From the NCBI GenBank assembly GCA_028023455.1, contig JAQFVV010012491.1:787501-851500 (forward strand): DNA of 64,000 nucleotides, written 5' to 3'. Every line of letters begins with the position of its first letter. Within the stretch, counting starts at the first letter, position 1. This document shows positions 37,658 through 51,660 of this stretch, piece by piece. The translations under genes and the position numbers were made by a program. Source of the stretch: Epiperipatus broadwayi (taxonomy: Eukaryota > Onychophora > Udeonychophora > Euonychophora > Peripatidae). Under the pieces are notes generated by a model that saw only the letters and a program-made list of their open reading frames with translations, was not told where the DNA came from and made no database searches.

Positions 37658-37927
37658 TCTCTACGCGCACGTGCACCCACACACACATATATATATTCTA
37701 ACCTGGTCTTGTGCATCCTCACTTCAGAATAGTATATGATATAAAATAAAACGGGTTCTAGCTCAGTTAATAATTAATAAATAAAATATTCAGCATTAAA
37801 ATTAAAATGTTTCACTAGCTCAAATTTAAAATACGAATAAGGTTCAGTTTATAAAAATAAATTAAATAAATATTTAATTCATTTTCATGAGACTTGAAGT
37901 GAAAATACAGGTGACAAGATAGATTAT

Positions 37928-37961
37928 ATTGAGCCAATATCCCACAGGATATTACCTCAAT
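37928..37961 (-). other. Conserved stem-loop, copy B
   Basis: Fully Watson-Crick version: outer stem ATTGAG/CTCAAT, inner stem AATATCC/GGATATT, UGUG loop on the minus strand. Confidence 0.7.
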
Positions 37962-38604
37962 GGCATAAGAACACTATCCCCCCTTATTACTATTTCAAAT
38001 AACAAACTCATAGTATTTTTACGACTTTAATAACTTCTATTCACTAAGATTAAGTTAATAATTACATCTTAATCTTCTATTTGTAATAATCTAGCTCAAT
38101 AAAAATAATCTCAGGTTCATAAAGTTTATTCTAAGTTAATTTAAAAATACGGTAGTAAAATATGAGAAGGGATTTTATGTCATAATCTACTACACTGAAA
38201 CTAATAATAAATAATAATAATAATAATATTCTTCATTGTTTAACTACTACTGGATATCTTTTCTTTTCGTTATATTTTTATTACCATATAAAATAATAAA
38301 ATAATATAATATGATCTTATATCTTCATGTAATAATATAATAAATACGTGGTAACATTTTGATAATCTGATAAAATATGTGTGGCAACTGATAGCATATA
38401 ATTCAATATACTATTGTGATAACTGATTTATGACCAATAAAACAATGTAAAATTATGATTATTTAATTAAATGATTACTAATAAAATGTTTAAAATTCTT
38501 AAAATACTTCTCTGTTTATCTTTTTGTGCAAAATTATATTTTTGTTTCAATTGTTATGAATATATCATGATTTCATGCAGTGAAGTGGAGAAATAAATAA
38601 TCAA

Positions 38605-38645
38605 GACACAAAAATTTTGAAAAACAAATTTTAACAAAGTTTATT
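38605..38645 (-). terminator. Polyadenylation-type site, copy B
   Basis: Minus-strand AATAAA (plus TTTATT 38640-38645), then GU-rich TGTGTCTTGA about 30 nt downstream. Confidence 0.55.
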
Positions 38646-41600
38646 AACAATAACAAATAAAATAAACAATTTATGTACACTATTTACAATGGATATTCTT
38701 ATTTTAATCTTACATTTTTATATACTAAGTTATATAAAAAATAGTTTATAGTTTAGTTATATCTTTATTTATACTTAAGACAAAATATAAAAAAAAAAGT
38801 TACCATTTGGTTTCTCATTATGGTTAACTTATTATAAATATATTTACTTATTAGCAGAATATTTCATCCTTAATATTATTAAACTATCTTATTTTTAAAA
38901 GAAACATTCATAGGAAAACATTCTACAGAAAAACAAAATTAACTTTATAATGAGTATGGATTTCTCAAAATATTAAAAAAAATTTCATCTTGCAAAGTCA
39001 AAGATGTTACATAAAATATTCATCCAAAATTCAGTACTAGATTTTAGTATTTTATCACACGATGTTTACTAATCATAATACATTTTTATTTAGCCTTACT
39101 TTAGTATGATGTAAGTGTAATAATCAATATATTCCTGTTATTCAATAAACAAAAAAAAATATACTATGCATATTGTTTATATAATTTACTTTGTACTATT
39201 GTATTTTAAAAATATGCAATACTTATTTTCTCTTAAAAAATAATAATAAAGCATTTAAAAATAATTAACATTTCAAAGAAAACATCTTGTTTAGATACTC
39301 TATTTTAAAAATTTATATTTCATTTCCGAAATAAAATTCAAAAATATATTCTATGATTCTTTCCTTTCCTTTAGGATTCATTGGACCTTCAATTTTAAGT
39401 TATAAAATTCTATTCCTTCTAAGCAAATAAACCAATCTTATACAAAACGATAGCATAACCTAAGTTCTAAATTATTTACCATTTCTTTTCAAAATATCTT
39501 ACTAAACGATGCAGTTACATGAAATAAAGATAGCGAAACAGATGTATAGGATTTAAGGGAAAAAGCTAGAGTATCAATCATAACATATCTCAAAAATCAT
39601 GGCACAGTGCATTACAAGAAAGAGGTATGACCTTTACCTGTCTAATAACCTCTAATACATGAACGATGTTAAAGCTATTTCTTCGGCTTTATTGGAACAT
39701 CAAATATTTAAAGAAATATAAAACACTGTCTAAATAAAATGTGTACCAGTCATAGGGCTTTGTTAACTATGCTGATATCCACATAAAGACTAAATATTAT
39801 TTCTATTCCTTATCATATCCTATTTCTTAAAAAACATCATCTTGGTTTCCTGTTCACTAAGTACTTCCAAGCCACTATCTCAATATTATTTCTCAAGATT
39901 TTCCACATCTTACATCAATAAATAACTATCTGCATTTACAAAACAATAAATAAAATTCATTGATAATTAAACAATTTAGCTGTTCCATAAGAAAAGTCTG
40001 TCCACTTCATCATTCTGTATGCTTAATCATATATAATCTAATCAGACAATATTTGAATATCCCAACATGAAAATTTTAAAAGAATCACATAACTATTTGT
40101 TATTATGTTGGATTATATCATTAATATAAAAAAAGTCATCGTATGCATATTTTCAAATCAGTCCTATCTCATAATGTTTTTTAAAATGTTGTATGAAAAT
40201 GCGTTACATATAATTAAAACTTTTACACTTCATTCTTACTATCCATAGATGATCTAAAGAAAACAAACAATATACACTATAAATTATTAATAGTCATTAT
40301 TATTACCAAAACAACCTTTATCTAGTCATCATATTCAGTAGGCTTCTTCATCCACTAGATACCGATCATTGCAAACATAAAGAAATATACATTCATACAC
40401 TTTATTTTAAAATATATTCTTATCCAAATTATTAGATTATTCCATTATAAAATTTTATATCAACAACAAATTAATGTTTTATGTTTTCCTAATCTTATAA
40501 AAAAAATTTAGATTTAAGTTAGGTTAATAAAATAAAAGGAATCAAAACTATAATTACATATTTTCTTGACTATAGTTCCTGATAAGTCCAAAATGTTTAT
40601 TATTTTCTCTAGAGTTTTAAAATGTTCTCCTCCAAGCCCGTTAAAGTTTAAAAATAAAATAAATATTAATCCATTTAGTAAAATTTATAGAAAATAATCA
40701 TTGGTTTTAGTATTTAGGACGATAATTATTAAATCATAATATTAATTAATCCCGTGAAATTTCTTCAATATTCTCTGCCAATAATCTCTGCGGTGTATCC
40801 GATGCATCTTCCATCTAATTTAGCTTTAAAAATACTTGGTAAACTTTTTTTTTTTTTACAATATTTCCATGGATCCATTTTTTATTCAACTATGTGTTCA
40901 CTTTTTTATATAAGTTTCCTTCTTAATACATTTAAACTTTTGTTTGATATTTTTTTATATATCACCTTTTTAAAAAAACTTCAAGTACTTTTAAACAAAT
41001 GTTTTCTAAATACATTTTAAACAATTCTAAGACTGGAGATTTTAATATCAAAAACGCTTCTGTAACATATTCTCCTGGGTTCTTTCTTTAACTCTTGAAA
41101 ATATTTTTTTTTTAAATGTTACCTTCAGAAAGGATATAATATTTTACTCCTTTTGATATAATATTATATAGAATGATTCATAAAATATAATTGTCTTATT
41201 ACTATTTTTAAAAAAATAAATCTTGAATAAACTTATCTAAATAATAATGTGTCTCCAATTTTTCCTTTTTAAATGGAAAATAACTTTCCACTGTATCAGT
41301 ATAATGTCCGTACTATGATTTTTATGCACTAGAATAGTTCTCCGGTGAAGCATTAATAAAGCTGTATCAAAATATTCCAAAAACATTTTTATATTATTAG
41401 AATTTATATCCATTTCATTCCATAGTATATCCATCTTTTCATTGCGAAGTTTAGGTCACATTTCAGATAAAATAATCCTGGCAAGTAACTTTTAAAAATT
41501 AGAAAATCATTTTCAAGAAGTTCCCAAATATATTTTATTTTAAACTCTCTTTTGCAAAATACTTTTCAAATAATATCAATTAGTTTTTTTTTCAAATAAA

Positions 41601-41700
41601 ACTATAAGTACTTAAAAAACTAAAATAAAAATTTAAAGTACTATCTCTTTGATAGCTACTAATATACCTTTCTCTGGTTTCAATACATTATTAATCTCCC

Positions 41701-41756
41701 TGATACCCCCCGTGCAATTCATATTTATAGTCTGTAAGAATACCTCATTTGATTGG
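41701..41756 (-). promoter_or_regulatory. CCAAT-TATA-TCA promoter-like block, copy B
   Basis: Minus strand: CCAAT (41756-41752), 22 nt, TATAAAT (41729-41723), TCA (41703-41701). Confidence 0.5.
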
Positions 41757-42719
41757 TTGATTCTTACTTTTAGCTTGAGAACAAATTTACATATTTTTAG
41801 TTTTTTACAGAATTGAATCTTTAAAATAAAAATTTATGATGTAATAACTCAAAAATATTATTTAAAATACTACTTTTAAATCAATTATTACTTTATCAAA
41901 ATTATTTAAACATTTAAAATAACTTTTAAAATAATTTTTAATAACCTATTCCATTCTTAATATTCCATTTATCTTGTTTTATTTAAACAAAATATTTAAT
42001 TTTTATATTATGAGTGTATTCGTCTTTATTACATCATTTAAGCATGTTATACGATAGTTAACTTAATATTTAATATTTGCTTTAAGCTAGGCAATAATTC
42101 CATCCAATTCTATAATGCAATCTTTTAAAATATTTTAAACTTTGTTATTAATTCAAACAAACAGTGTGTGTGAAAGTATGCATTATACAAGTCACATGAT
42201 CAATAACTTTCACAGACGATTTTTTAAATTTATAAAATTGATACACTTATTATATTTAATAATATAATTATAAAAATTTGGAAAAGTAATTTAAAATATA
42301 GAATTAAATACAATTTTCACCATCATAAAGTTTATATTTAAAATGTACTATATTAATTTTGACTATTAAATATGATTATAAATTTAAATACTGTAGTTAT
42401 TAACTTATCATTTTTAACCTATTAAAATCGAATTTATTAAATATGCTTTTAATATTTATAGCTGTGTTATTTAATATGGCCAACTTTTACAACCATATGC
42501 AACAATATTTAAAGCTTTACATAACTATTTTTAAATGATTCGCTATAATTTTATACACTATGTATTTTCTTTAGCTTCAAATTGTACTTTATATTATAAT
42601 TGACAAACTATAATTAACATATCAAAAGAACATATTCTAAAATTTAAAATTTTTAGTAATTGACTGAGATGGACTATTACTGACATATAGAAAAGGGCAC
42701 AATATATATATGTATAAAA

Positions 42720-44290
42720 GTCAATCTTCCCACTTCAATGGACAGACTTCAATCCACTCCACACTCCAATTCTTTAACTGGCCATACAATTGAAATTTCT
42801 GATGATGGAATACTCAAAGGCCATTCTGAAGCCAAATTCTCATCACACCCATGTTGATCTAAGTTAATCTGACCCATCATGTGTAGAACCTAATCCATTT
42901 AATTCATATATGAGGGATGGGCAGACATTTCTACTATGTAATAACTGAAATACTGACCTATTATATATCTGTTTCAATACATGTAACGTATAGGGTATAT
43001 GAGCACAGACTTTTACATGACTCACCACTCTATCTCATATCACTGATACACTTGAACACATATATGTTGAAAAGATAAATAATCACTATACTCTTGAACA
43101 CATATATGTTGAAAAGATAAATAATCACTAACATACACATTTCATGCTAAACCAGCAATCATCAGTTGGTCCAGATTATCACCTTTACACATACATGCAA
43201 TAAGTGCTCAGCTATATATTAAGATAGTCAATCTTTATACTTTAATGGACAGAATTCAATCCACTCTACATTCCAACTCTTCAACTGTCCATACCATTGA
43301 AAATCTGATGATGGAATGCTCAAAGGCTATTCTGAGGCTGAGATTCTCATCACACCCATGTTGACCTAAAGTCAATCTGACTCTTCATGTACACTACCTA
43401 ATTCATTTAATACACATATATGAGCAATGGACAGCCATCTCTACTATGTAATAACCGAAATACAGGCTTGTTATATCACAGACTTTCACATGACCCACCA
43501 CTCACCACTCTATCTCATAACACTGATACACTTGCACACATATATGTCAATTGTATGGACAGTTGAAGAGTTGGAGTGTGAAGTGGATTGAAGCCTGTCC
43601 ATTAAAGTATGAAGATTGACTATCTTAATATATATTTGAGCACTTATTGCATATGTGTAGAGGTGATAATCTGGACCAACTGTTGATTGTTTGTTTAGCA
43701 TGAAATACATATATTGGTGATTATTTATCTTTTCAACATATATGTGTTCAAGTGTATCAGTGTTATAAGATAGAATGGTGAGTGGTGGATCATGTGAAAG
43801 TCTGTGCTCATATATTCTATATGTTACATATATTGAAACAGGTATATAACAAGCCTGTATTTCAGTTATTACATAGTAGAGATGTCTGTCCAATCCTTGT
43901 ATGTGTATTAAATGGATTAAGTCCTGTACATGAAGATCAGATTGAGTTTAGGTCAACATGGGTGTGATGAGAATTTTGGACTCAGAGTGGCCTTTGAGCA
44001 TTCCATCATCAGATTTTCAATGGTATGGACAGTTGAAGAATTGGAGTGTGGAGTGCATTGAATCCTGCCCATTAAAGTATAAAGATTAACTATCTTTATA
44101 TATATCTGAGCATTTATTGCATATAGGTGTAGAGGTGATAATCTGGACCAACTGATAATTGCTGGTTTAGCATGAAATATGTATATTGGTGATTATTTAT
44201 CTTTTCATCATATACGTGTTCAAGTGTATCAGTGTTATGAGATAGAGTGGTGAGTCATGTGAAAGTCTGTGCTCATATACCTTATATGTT
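42720..44290. repeat. Mirrored array of the ~0.5-kb repeat
   Basis: Two direct units (about 42720-43225 and 43226-43540) are followed by two inverted units (about 43550-44005 and 44010-44290), making a ~1.5-kb imperfect palindrome centred near 43545. Within the first unit a ~45-bp piece around ACTCTTGAACACATATATG is duplicated (43040-43140). Related to 22898-23413. Open frames on either strand are by-products. Confidence 0.85.
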
Positions 44291-45560
44291 AAGATATATA
44301 TGTATATTTTAACCTTGTGATGATTGAAAATTCTATAATTTAATTATTTATTTGAGTTATATTCATATATATTCTATATATTTGTTTTATAAAGACTTTT
44401 CCTCCAGTGTGGAATTTAATTTTTTATTTTTTGTTGTAATGATAAATATGGTATTTAAGTTGATTGCAATGTTTATTTTTACATGTTTCTGAAAACATAA
44501 AATATGCTTTGATTGTGGATGAAGTCCATAGTTATAGATAATAGAATAGCATTCAGATATGAGGGTTAACTCTGAATAACCAGTAAATAGTACCAATAAA
44601 GGGTGTCTCCAGATACCTTGTAGAATAAAATATTGATTCATCAAGAGCTAAGTGCAGTTTATAATACAGTCTTTCTATCTTCCATTTTTCCCTACTGCTC
44701 CAGCTACTTAAGTTAATGAAGGATAAGTTATCATGAGTCCCTCATGCAATTAATAACTTCATGTACTAATTGTATCAATAGACTTGTATGTTTGTGTACC
44801 ACATTTTTATCCTTAGTTATATGCACAATAATTTTTAGTGTACTTTTTCAGTTTTTAATTCCAGTCCTAGAATCTAGAAAACAATGACAGGCAATAGATT
44901 TAGTAAACCAGCATTTTTAATAATAATATTTGTTTGATATAGTACAATCACTAATTAAAAAGGTGTTGGAAATGATTGTGGAACAGGGGTTTGACTTAGA
45001 AGAAATTGCATCTGTAGGCAACTCTACTTAGGGATGTTCCTGACTGCTATAGAAATAAAAGTGATCTTGGCCTAGCTCACATAGTCCTGGCAAACTAATC
45101 ATTAAAGTGATAGTGTTAAAGTTAAATATTGTAAATCTAATTATTTTATAAATAAAAATACATGGAATGTACAAACTTTATTTCATAAAATTGACTAAAA
45201 CCTGAAAAGAAGTCAACATTAGTAGCTAAGGAGTTATCAAGATTTAAAATCAATGTAACTTTTTTTAGAAAAAAATTATTTGATAAAACAAGTAAATGGC
45301 TAAGTTTTTTTGGAAGGACAGATTAACCAGTGAAAGAAATTGCATGGCATTGAATTTTCTCAGAAATTTCTTAGTGAATTAATAAAAGGCCAATGGTGTT
45401 AAGACTTATTTTGCAAAACAGTACCCATGCTCATTTTATTAATGCATATGCTCTAATATTAGATTGAGAGAATTTAGAACATAACAATTTTATTACTTAT
45501 TAGATAGTATTATTAATGTTCATACTGGTTTAATTAGAAGATTTTGATCAAATGTTGAAA
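44291..45560. other. AT-rich stretch without recognisable genes
   Basis: No domain seen. The last few hundred bases may be the unreadable 5' part of the LINE that follows. Confidence 0.4.
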
Positions 45561-45589
45561 ATAACATTATCATTGCAATTTCTAGCAAT

Positions 45590-46620
45590 TTGATGCTATT
45601 AAATTTTTTCATAACACATGGATTGTTCATAAATTTACTTAGGCAGAAAAATTGCTGTAAAGTAGCATATGAATCAATTTTCAAAACAATGACATTTAAT
45701 AGATTAATTATAATTAGAAATCAGAATATAAAAGTTTATCTTGTAGAAGCATTTACAAGTGCAGATTATTGGAAGGATCATACATTAATATGTTCTAAGA
45801 TTAAAATGTTAGTTACATTAAAATATCGGCCTTATTCCAATCATATATGCAAGATAATAATTGGTTATTTTTTAGAAGTATCTATTTTCAAACTCTTGCT
45901 AAATTTGAATAGCTGTTAAACATGAAAAATTTTAATACAGATTTTGGAATTTTTATATTACAGAAGTATGGAATATTTTTAAAAAGTACGATATAAATAC
46001 ATATAAGAGTATTTTTGATTTTATTGAAGTAAATAATATTGATTGTTTTTCTAACAATCACCTTATTATTAAATGACTTGACTAAAATGAAACATGTTAT
46101 TTTCTGCTTGGGAGAATAATAAATAAAATGTAATCTCGATAACCAATATCGATATTTAAAAACAAAAAGTTCATCAATTGATAAGAAGCTTAAAAATGAT
46201 TGGTGAATTAAAATTGTAAGGAAAATATAGAAATTTGCTTATTGTTTCACTTGAGATCTTTTTTGTCTACAAAGAAAGTAATATTTGGATCTGTAAAATG
46301 TATCGTAATCCTATTAAATTCATCAATATCATTCTCTTATGCGATGATAATGACATTTTGAATATATGGAAGAAGACTTATAATGAAAATTGTCAATACA
46401 TCATCTTAATTTTTATATTTATTTTATCTGTCATTTAGATTTGGATAAAGATATTCATCTTAATAAATTTAAAACAGTTTTTTGTAATCTTAATAATAAA
46501 AATGCTGCAGGTTCTAATGAGATACCATGAAAAATTTTAAAATATGGTGGTAATATAGTAGCTTCAAAAAAAATACTACTATTATTCCAATTTTAAAAAT
46601 AAAAGAAATAGACAAAATTT
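45590..46620 (+). pseudogene. LINE fragment: endonuclease end and RT start
   Basis: The open piece at 45590-45919 ends with a DHTLICSKIKM block, corresponding to the SDHRLV.AKI end of AP-type endonucleases in LINE proteins. About 600 bp later NAAGSNEIP*KILKYGG (46497-46550) matches the K.AG.DGIP.EILKYGG block that opens LINE reverse transcriptases. Stops and frameshifts abound. It is probably of RTE or a similar clade, in the same orientation as the guanylate cyclase exons. Confidence 0.6.
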
Positions 46621-46642
46621 GCATACATCATTTATCATGAAA

Positions 46643-47170
46643 TATAATGAGCATGCTAATAGCTCTAAACAATCTTTTCCGACAAATGCTGGAAGTGAAA
46701 GCATTTAAAATCTTTATCTAGAATTATTCCTATCTTCAAACCAGTTTTGAGCTGATAGCTCTCCTCAGTGAGATGCTAAGATATTCAAACCCTAGATGTA
46801 AATACCAACTTAAGTGCAGCATTTATCTAATGCTTAATGATTAAGTATAATATCTGAAATTTTCAGACTTCAAATCTAGCCAACTAACTTAAATAATCAT
46901 ATGGGACTGAACTAAATTCAGATACCCCATATATTAATAGCTTTAGCAATATAACATTGCCAAAGCCTCAAAAGCAAAATATAATAGTAAAAAAATCAAG
47001 TCATACATCATGTGACTTAACTTAATAAGCTTGTACCACAAATATAATATAATGAGCATGCTGAATTTAGTTCAGTCCCATGTGGCTATTTAAGTTATAT
47101 AGCTGGATCAATTTTTGCCCACTTTCAAATTATCACTTTGAAATCTAAGTAGCATCTTTGGCTGATAATT
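46643..47170 (+). repeat. Dispersed repeat related to 55955-56755
   Basis: Shares TAATGAGCATRCTAATAGCT, CTAGAATTATYCCTA and GGACTGAACTAAATTCAGAT with the foldback element at 55955. It also holds partial inverted segments (CTGAATTTAGTTCAGTCCCA at ~47067). Confidence 0.75.
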
Positions 47171-47178
47171 TAAACATG

Positions 47179-47192
47179 CTCTCTCTCTCTCT

Positions 47193-47227
<35 letters not shown>
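47179..47227. repeat. CT/CA/TA compound microsatellite
   Basis: (CT)n, (CA)n and (TA)n in direct succession. Confidence 0.95.
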
Positions 47228-48626
47228 GGAAGCAAAGTACCTTTTACACATGAGTAGTTACAAACATTCACCATCAATAAATATTTTAAAAGCACAACCA
47301 GCCACCCATACTTTAATCCAACATTCACTGACATTGCTGTCAATAAATTGTGATTTTATTAAACTAACAGATCTTTAAATCAGTTTATTATTAGTAAATA
47401 TTCAAATAACCAATCCTAGGAAAGAGAAAGTATTTTATTTTTAATACCTTGTGATAATGAACTATATTAGTTTAAATAGATGTAAATGTTAAATAACATA
47501 ACATTTAAGATATATGTGTAATAGATATGGAAACAACTATTTTTCACGTGTGATAAATTGCAAGCACTCCCCATAGAGAGAGAAATCAGCACATAGATAA
47601 AGAAATAGAAGGAAGGAAAAAAAAACCAGAATTTTTATGGTCTTATAGATTTAAATAATTATGGTTTAAAAAGTTCTGATTAAAAATAAGTAATTTGCTT
47701 TATTTTCAAGTTTGAAGAATTAATTACACATATATTTTGAATGCATAGAATTTTTTCATTAGCAAAGTATTTTTAATAAGAGAAATTATAAGATTATTTT
47801 AAGATATTTTTATTGTTATTGAAATTAACTATATGTAATAATATAGACTACAGATCCAGAGAATTGCTAATAAATTCAAATATGTTAGATAAATAGAAGA
47901 TGGATTAGTTACAGCAGTGATAAAATTATAAAACAAATTATATTATCTAGCAATAATATTTAAAATTAGTTTCAAGTAGTTCAGACGAATATTTTTGCTA
48001 CAATACGTGATTTTAGTTTGCTATGCTTATTTTTAACTAATACTTTGCTTCATTACACTTATCTAGTTTCATAAAAAATGTTATTAAATTATTGTCATTC
48101 AAAGATTATATACAAAAAAAACTTGAAAATATATATTATACTTTTTGTTACTTGTTTATATATATATATATTTGAAATTATAGAACTCTATAAGCTGCCA
48201 TATTATATATAGCTAATTTCTGCAATAATAGCAAGAGTGAAAATAATCTTATAATAGCTCACCAGAAAATGATTCTTAGTAAAAAAAAAAATTATGCACT
48301 CAAAGTTGTGTGCAATTACTTCTCCACAGTTAAAAATAAGACATATAAAATTTACTTTACATATATTTATAAAAATTTCTGGATTCGATCAGTATGTGGT
48401 GAAAGTATTAAAAAAAGAGGGGATCTAAAAGCCATCCCAGTGACTCTTAAGTCAAATTAGTTTACTATTTCAGATATTTGCTAATATATAGATTAAAATT
48501 TTAATTTAAGTTTTTCTATAGAAAAGCTTTTTAGCTATATTAAATTTTAAAGCAATAATATATTCCAAATAAATAAACAAATTTCCTAATTTAATTCTAA
48601 ATATCATTATTTATTATTGTTAATAG
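47228..48626 (+). other. Intron-like AT-rich stretch upstream of guanylate cyclase exon
   Basis: No exon recognised. The polypyrimidine/AG at 48611-48626 is the acceptor of the next exon. Confidence 0.5.
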
Positions 48627-48776
48627 AACTGTTATGGGTTGCACCCGAATTATTAAGAACATTGGTATTACCAGCTTTGGGAACACCAAAAGGAGATGTC
48701 TTCAGTTTTGCAATAATTTTGCAGGAAATTGTTTTACGAGCGCCACCTTACGACAACTCAGATATTCAAATAAAAG
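48627..48776 (+). CDS. Receptor guanylate cyclase, kinase-homology domain exon
   Basis: A 150-bp exon between an AG acceptor (TTATTGTTAATAG|) and a donor (|GTAATT). It encodes 49 full codons beginning [12 protein letters not shown] and including [28 protein letters not shown] and DV(Y/F)SF.II.QEI..R are the hallmark of the inactive kinase-homology domain of membrane guanylate cyclases, corresponding to kinase subdomains VIII-IX. Ordinary tyrosine kinases lack the QEI..R signature. In the family this domain sits just inside the membrane, binds ATP and transmits ligand binding to the cyclase domain, which makes cGMP. The splice phase (one base of the next codon at the end) matches the exon at 53306. 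Other exons of the gene lie outside the recognisable parts of this window. Which paralogue it is cannot be told. Confidence 0.92.
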
Positions 48777-49059
48777 GTAATTATTGATGTCTAATTAACA
48801 TCTTGCTTATTAATTTAGTAAAAAAATTAAACTTTATAAGTCATTCAAAAAAAAAAAAATATGGTGTACAATGATCACTATCCTAAAATCAATTGTCTGC
48901 ATCAATACTGTTTCTATCTGGTACCCATTACTTTCAATTTTAATTATTTATTCAAAGCTATATGCAGTAAGAATTGGATTAAATTTTGACTAAGAGAAAA
49001 TATGTATTTCAAGATTGTAATGATCTTAAAAGATTCAACATAGGAAGCAATCACCAATT

Positions 49060-50800
49060 AGTGAGAAGTAGGATCCAATGTAATAAAAGCTATGGAGACA
49101 ATAATTATTAAGAAAAACGGTATTAACAGATAATATTCCTAACTTTCAGAGACAATCTAATGAATTTAAATTAGAACTTGCAAATTGTTTTAAAATAATA
49201 TCAGATTTTGAAGATGGTTTACATTTGATAGAAATCAATACAAAAATAACTGGTACATTATTAAAAACTACAAGGAAGATAGCTGGTACAAAAAAAGCAA
49301 TAGTTTACCAATAAATTTCATACTGAGATCAGAGAATATATATAAAAAAGAAGAAATGTAAACAATTTAATGGTCTACTAAATGAAGTGATTATCTAGAG
49401 TTTTGTAAAATAATACAAAAAGAATTAATAACATTGTAAGAAAATACAATTGGGAATTGTTTTGAGATTTTTTTTTCTAGTGGAAAAAAAGATGGAACTA
49501 TAACTAAAAAGAGAGCTGCCATCATGAAATATATAGAAGAGTTCTATATAAAAATTATATAGCAATATAGACCAAGAAAATAAAGTATATATTACAATTA
49601 TTATATTTTCTGATTGCCCATCATTTTACATGAAGAAATAAGATATGAAATAAATTCTCTAAAAAGGGGAAAAGCTTCAGAAAATGGTGGAATTATAAAT
49701 GATATCTTAAAAGCAGTAGATGAAGAAATAGAAAATTTTTTGGCAAAATTATATACAAGTGTCTAAATAATAAAGATTTACAAGATGATTAGAAGAATGC
49801 AGTTATTCATCGCCCTATATAAAATAATTGATTTATTTAATGCTGATATGTAAAACAAAGTGATAAAAAAGGTATTATAAACCTATTAATCCACTATCAG
49901 TTCCTTATAGAATCTTTACCAAGGTAATTACAATTTGTTTATAGCAAATTTTTGATTTCCATCCAAAAGAACAAGGTGAATTTAATAATGGTTTTAGCAT
50001 AGTGGATAAAATCACCTCAAAGAATTGAGAGAAGTTATAGAAAGAACCAATGTATATGATTTGCCATTATGCTTTGGGTTTGTAGATTATAAAAAGACAT
50101 TTGATGTTATAAATATTTCTATGGTGATTAAAGAATTGGATCATCAAGATATAGATTCAGGATATTGTTATATTCTGAAGACCATATATTAAAATATACC
50201 ATCAATAATTAGATTACATGATGATACTAAGAAAATTAACATTGACAAAGGTGTATGACAGAGTGATTCCATATCTCCAAAACGTTTTACAAGTTGAGGG
50301 AATAAAAGTAAATGGAGATTATTTTTGTGTCTCAATTTTGCAAATGATGTGTGGTTTTTAAATAAAGATACAAAATTTACCAGATGATAACAAGAAAGCA
50401 GGATTAAATATAAATACTAAAAGACCAAAATAATGTTCGACGGATTTTCTCAGAAGAAAATAAACATTGACAATACAACTACAAATACTTTGGTCAGATT
50501 ATTAATAGAGATGAAAATCCAGTGTATGAAGTTAATCATAGAATTAAACTTGAATGGTATGTTTTTGTTAGAAAGAAATATTAAAAGGAAATATGCCTAT
50601 ACGTTTGAAAAGAAAACTTTTTAATAGGTATGTTTACTTACTGATCTGAAACATTAATATTTACCAGAAGAGCAATTCAGAGACTTAAAATCATTCAATA
50701 AAGTATGAATAATTGTATGTAAGAAATAGCAAGAAAGGATAAAATACAAGAGTGATAAAACAAACAGGTATCACTGATTGATATTGTTTTTTTTTGCAAA
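49060..50800 (+). pseudogene. RTE-clade LINE remnant inside the intron
   Basis: The linker region (FKLELANCFKIISDFED) precedes the reverse transcriptase. RT pieces follow: EIRYEINSLKRGKASENGGI, then FGFVDYKKTFDVIN (block A, with the first catalytic Asp), then the equivalents of GV.Q.DSISP, then FANDVWFL (block C; the first Asp of the usual ADD is now Asn). The C-terminal part has MFDGFSQKKINIDN, INRDENP, GNMPIRLKRKLFNR and FTRRAIQRLKIIQ, an order typical of RTE/BovB-type LINEs. Many frameshifts and stops make it inactive. Sense orientation relative to the host gene is a little unusual for intronic LINEs. Confidence 0.8.
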
Positions 50801-51060
50801 AAATTAATGTCACATATATGTATGTTAAAGAATTCTTTTTACAATCATAATAACAAAATAGACCATAACTTTCTCTACTTGCATTTAATGTGCTTTTACC
50901 AGAGTAGTAATTCAAGATTAAAAATAAATTATTGCTCTTAAAAGCATACTAGATATGTATTGAATTTGAATCAAGAAATTTATGTGTTGTTTTATTAAGA
51001 AATAGATCCTAATCAAAGAATAAAAGTGTCTAAAGTTAACATAAAACTTGGGTGACTAAA

Positions 51061-51660
51061 ATATATAGTGTTTGATCTAGTGACAATCAAATTAATTACA
51101 TAAGAAAATTGTTTTGAGTTAAAAGTTTAGGGGCTTTTGAATTTCAAGGTTAGTGGATATGCAGATGCAAATCTGAACGTTCTCAGTGATGAAGGTACTA
51201 ATGAAGACCAATAGCCAGAAAATAGGCTGAAGATGTTCATTTACCATTATCATATAATGTTTATTGATTACTTAAGTTTACAGTAGATGGCTCTGGAGAA
51301 ATAAATTACTGGTTTTACATGTCTAAGTTGAAGGTAAGCAAAGAAGGTACATGCAGTTAACAAAAAAAACCAAGAACATTAAAATATATAGTTACTGATC
51401 TATCATTAGATCTATATAATTATGTGAATAAATATATCTTGAGTTTAAACCTTAAAGTGCTTTTGAATTTTAAGCTATTAACTTAAAAATGTAAAAAAAA
51501 AAATAATGGTAGTATTTGGACATATAGGTGCAAGCTCAAAGATTTTTTTAGTCAAGGGCCAATAACTAAAAATTATTTTGGTGATGTGGATGTAATACTT
51601 CTATCTAGTGTCCATGTATTTTTCAATCTTACAAAAGATAGTTCTGGATAGATTAATTGC
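51061..51660 (+). repeat. Diverged tandem duplication (~340-bp unit)
   Basis: TGATCTA, TTGAGTT and GCTTTTGAATTT, followed by AAT..CC and TGG landmarks, recur in the same order at ~51070 and ~51395. Each copy ends with CCAATARCYARAAA and a AGTTCTGGA/GGCTCTGGA element. Confidence 0.5.

Larger units (their letters stand above)
37710..42701 (-). repeat. 5-kb dispersed non-coding repeat, copy B
   Basis: A 4.99-kb homologue of 10221-14962. Left end TGTGCATCCTCACTTC, right end AAAAGGGCACA. It keeps the minus-strand CCAAT/TATA block (41701-41756), the AATAAA plus GU-rich site (38605-38645) and the stem-loop (37928-37961). Between these blocks the sequence has diverged widely from copy A, so the copies are old. 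Open frames inside (for example 40754-41020) are not shared with copy A. Confidence 0.75.

Noticed and set aside
40754-41020. 88-codon hydrophobic frame in repeat copy B
   Set aside because: Not preserved in copy A; Phe/Leu-rich translation of T-rich DNA.
43510-43893. 127-codon minus-strand frame
   Set aside because: It lies wholly inside the mirrored 0.5-kb repeat; similar frames occur in the other units by repetition, without a domain.
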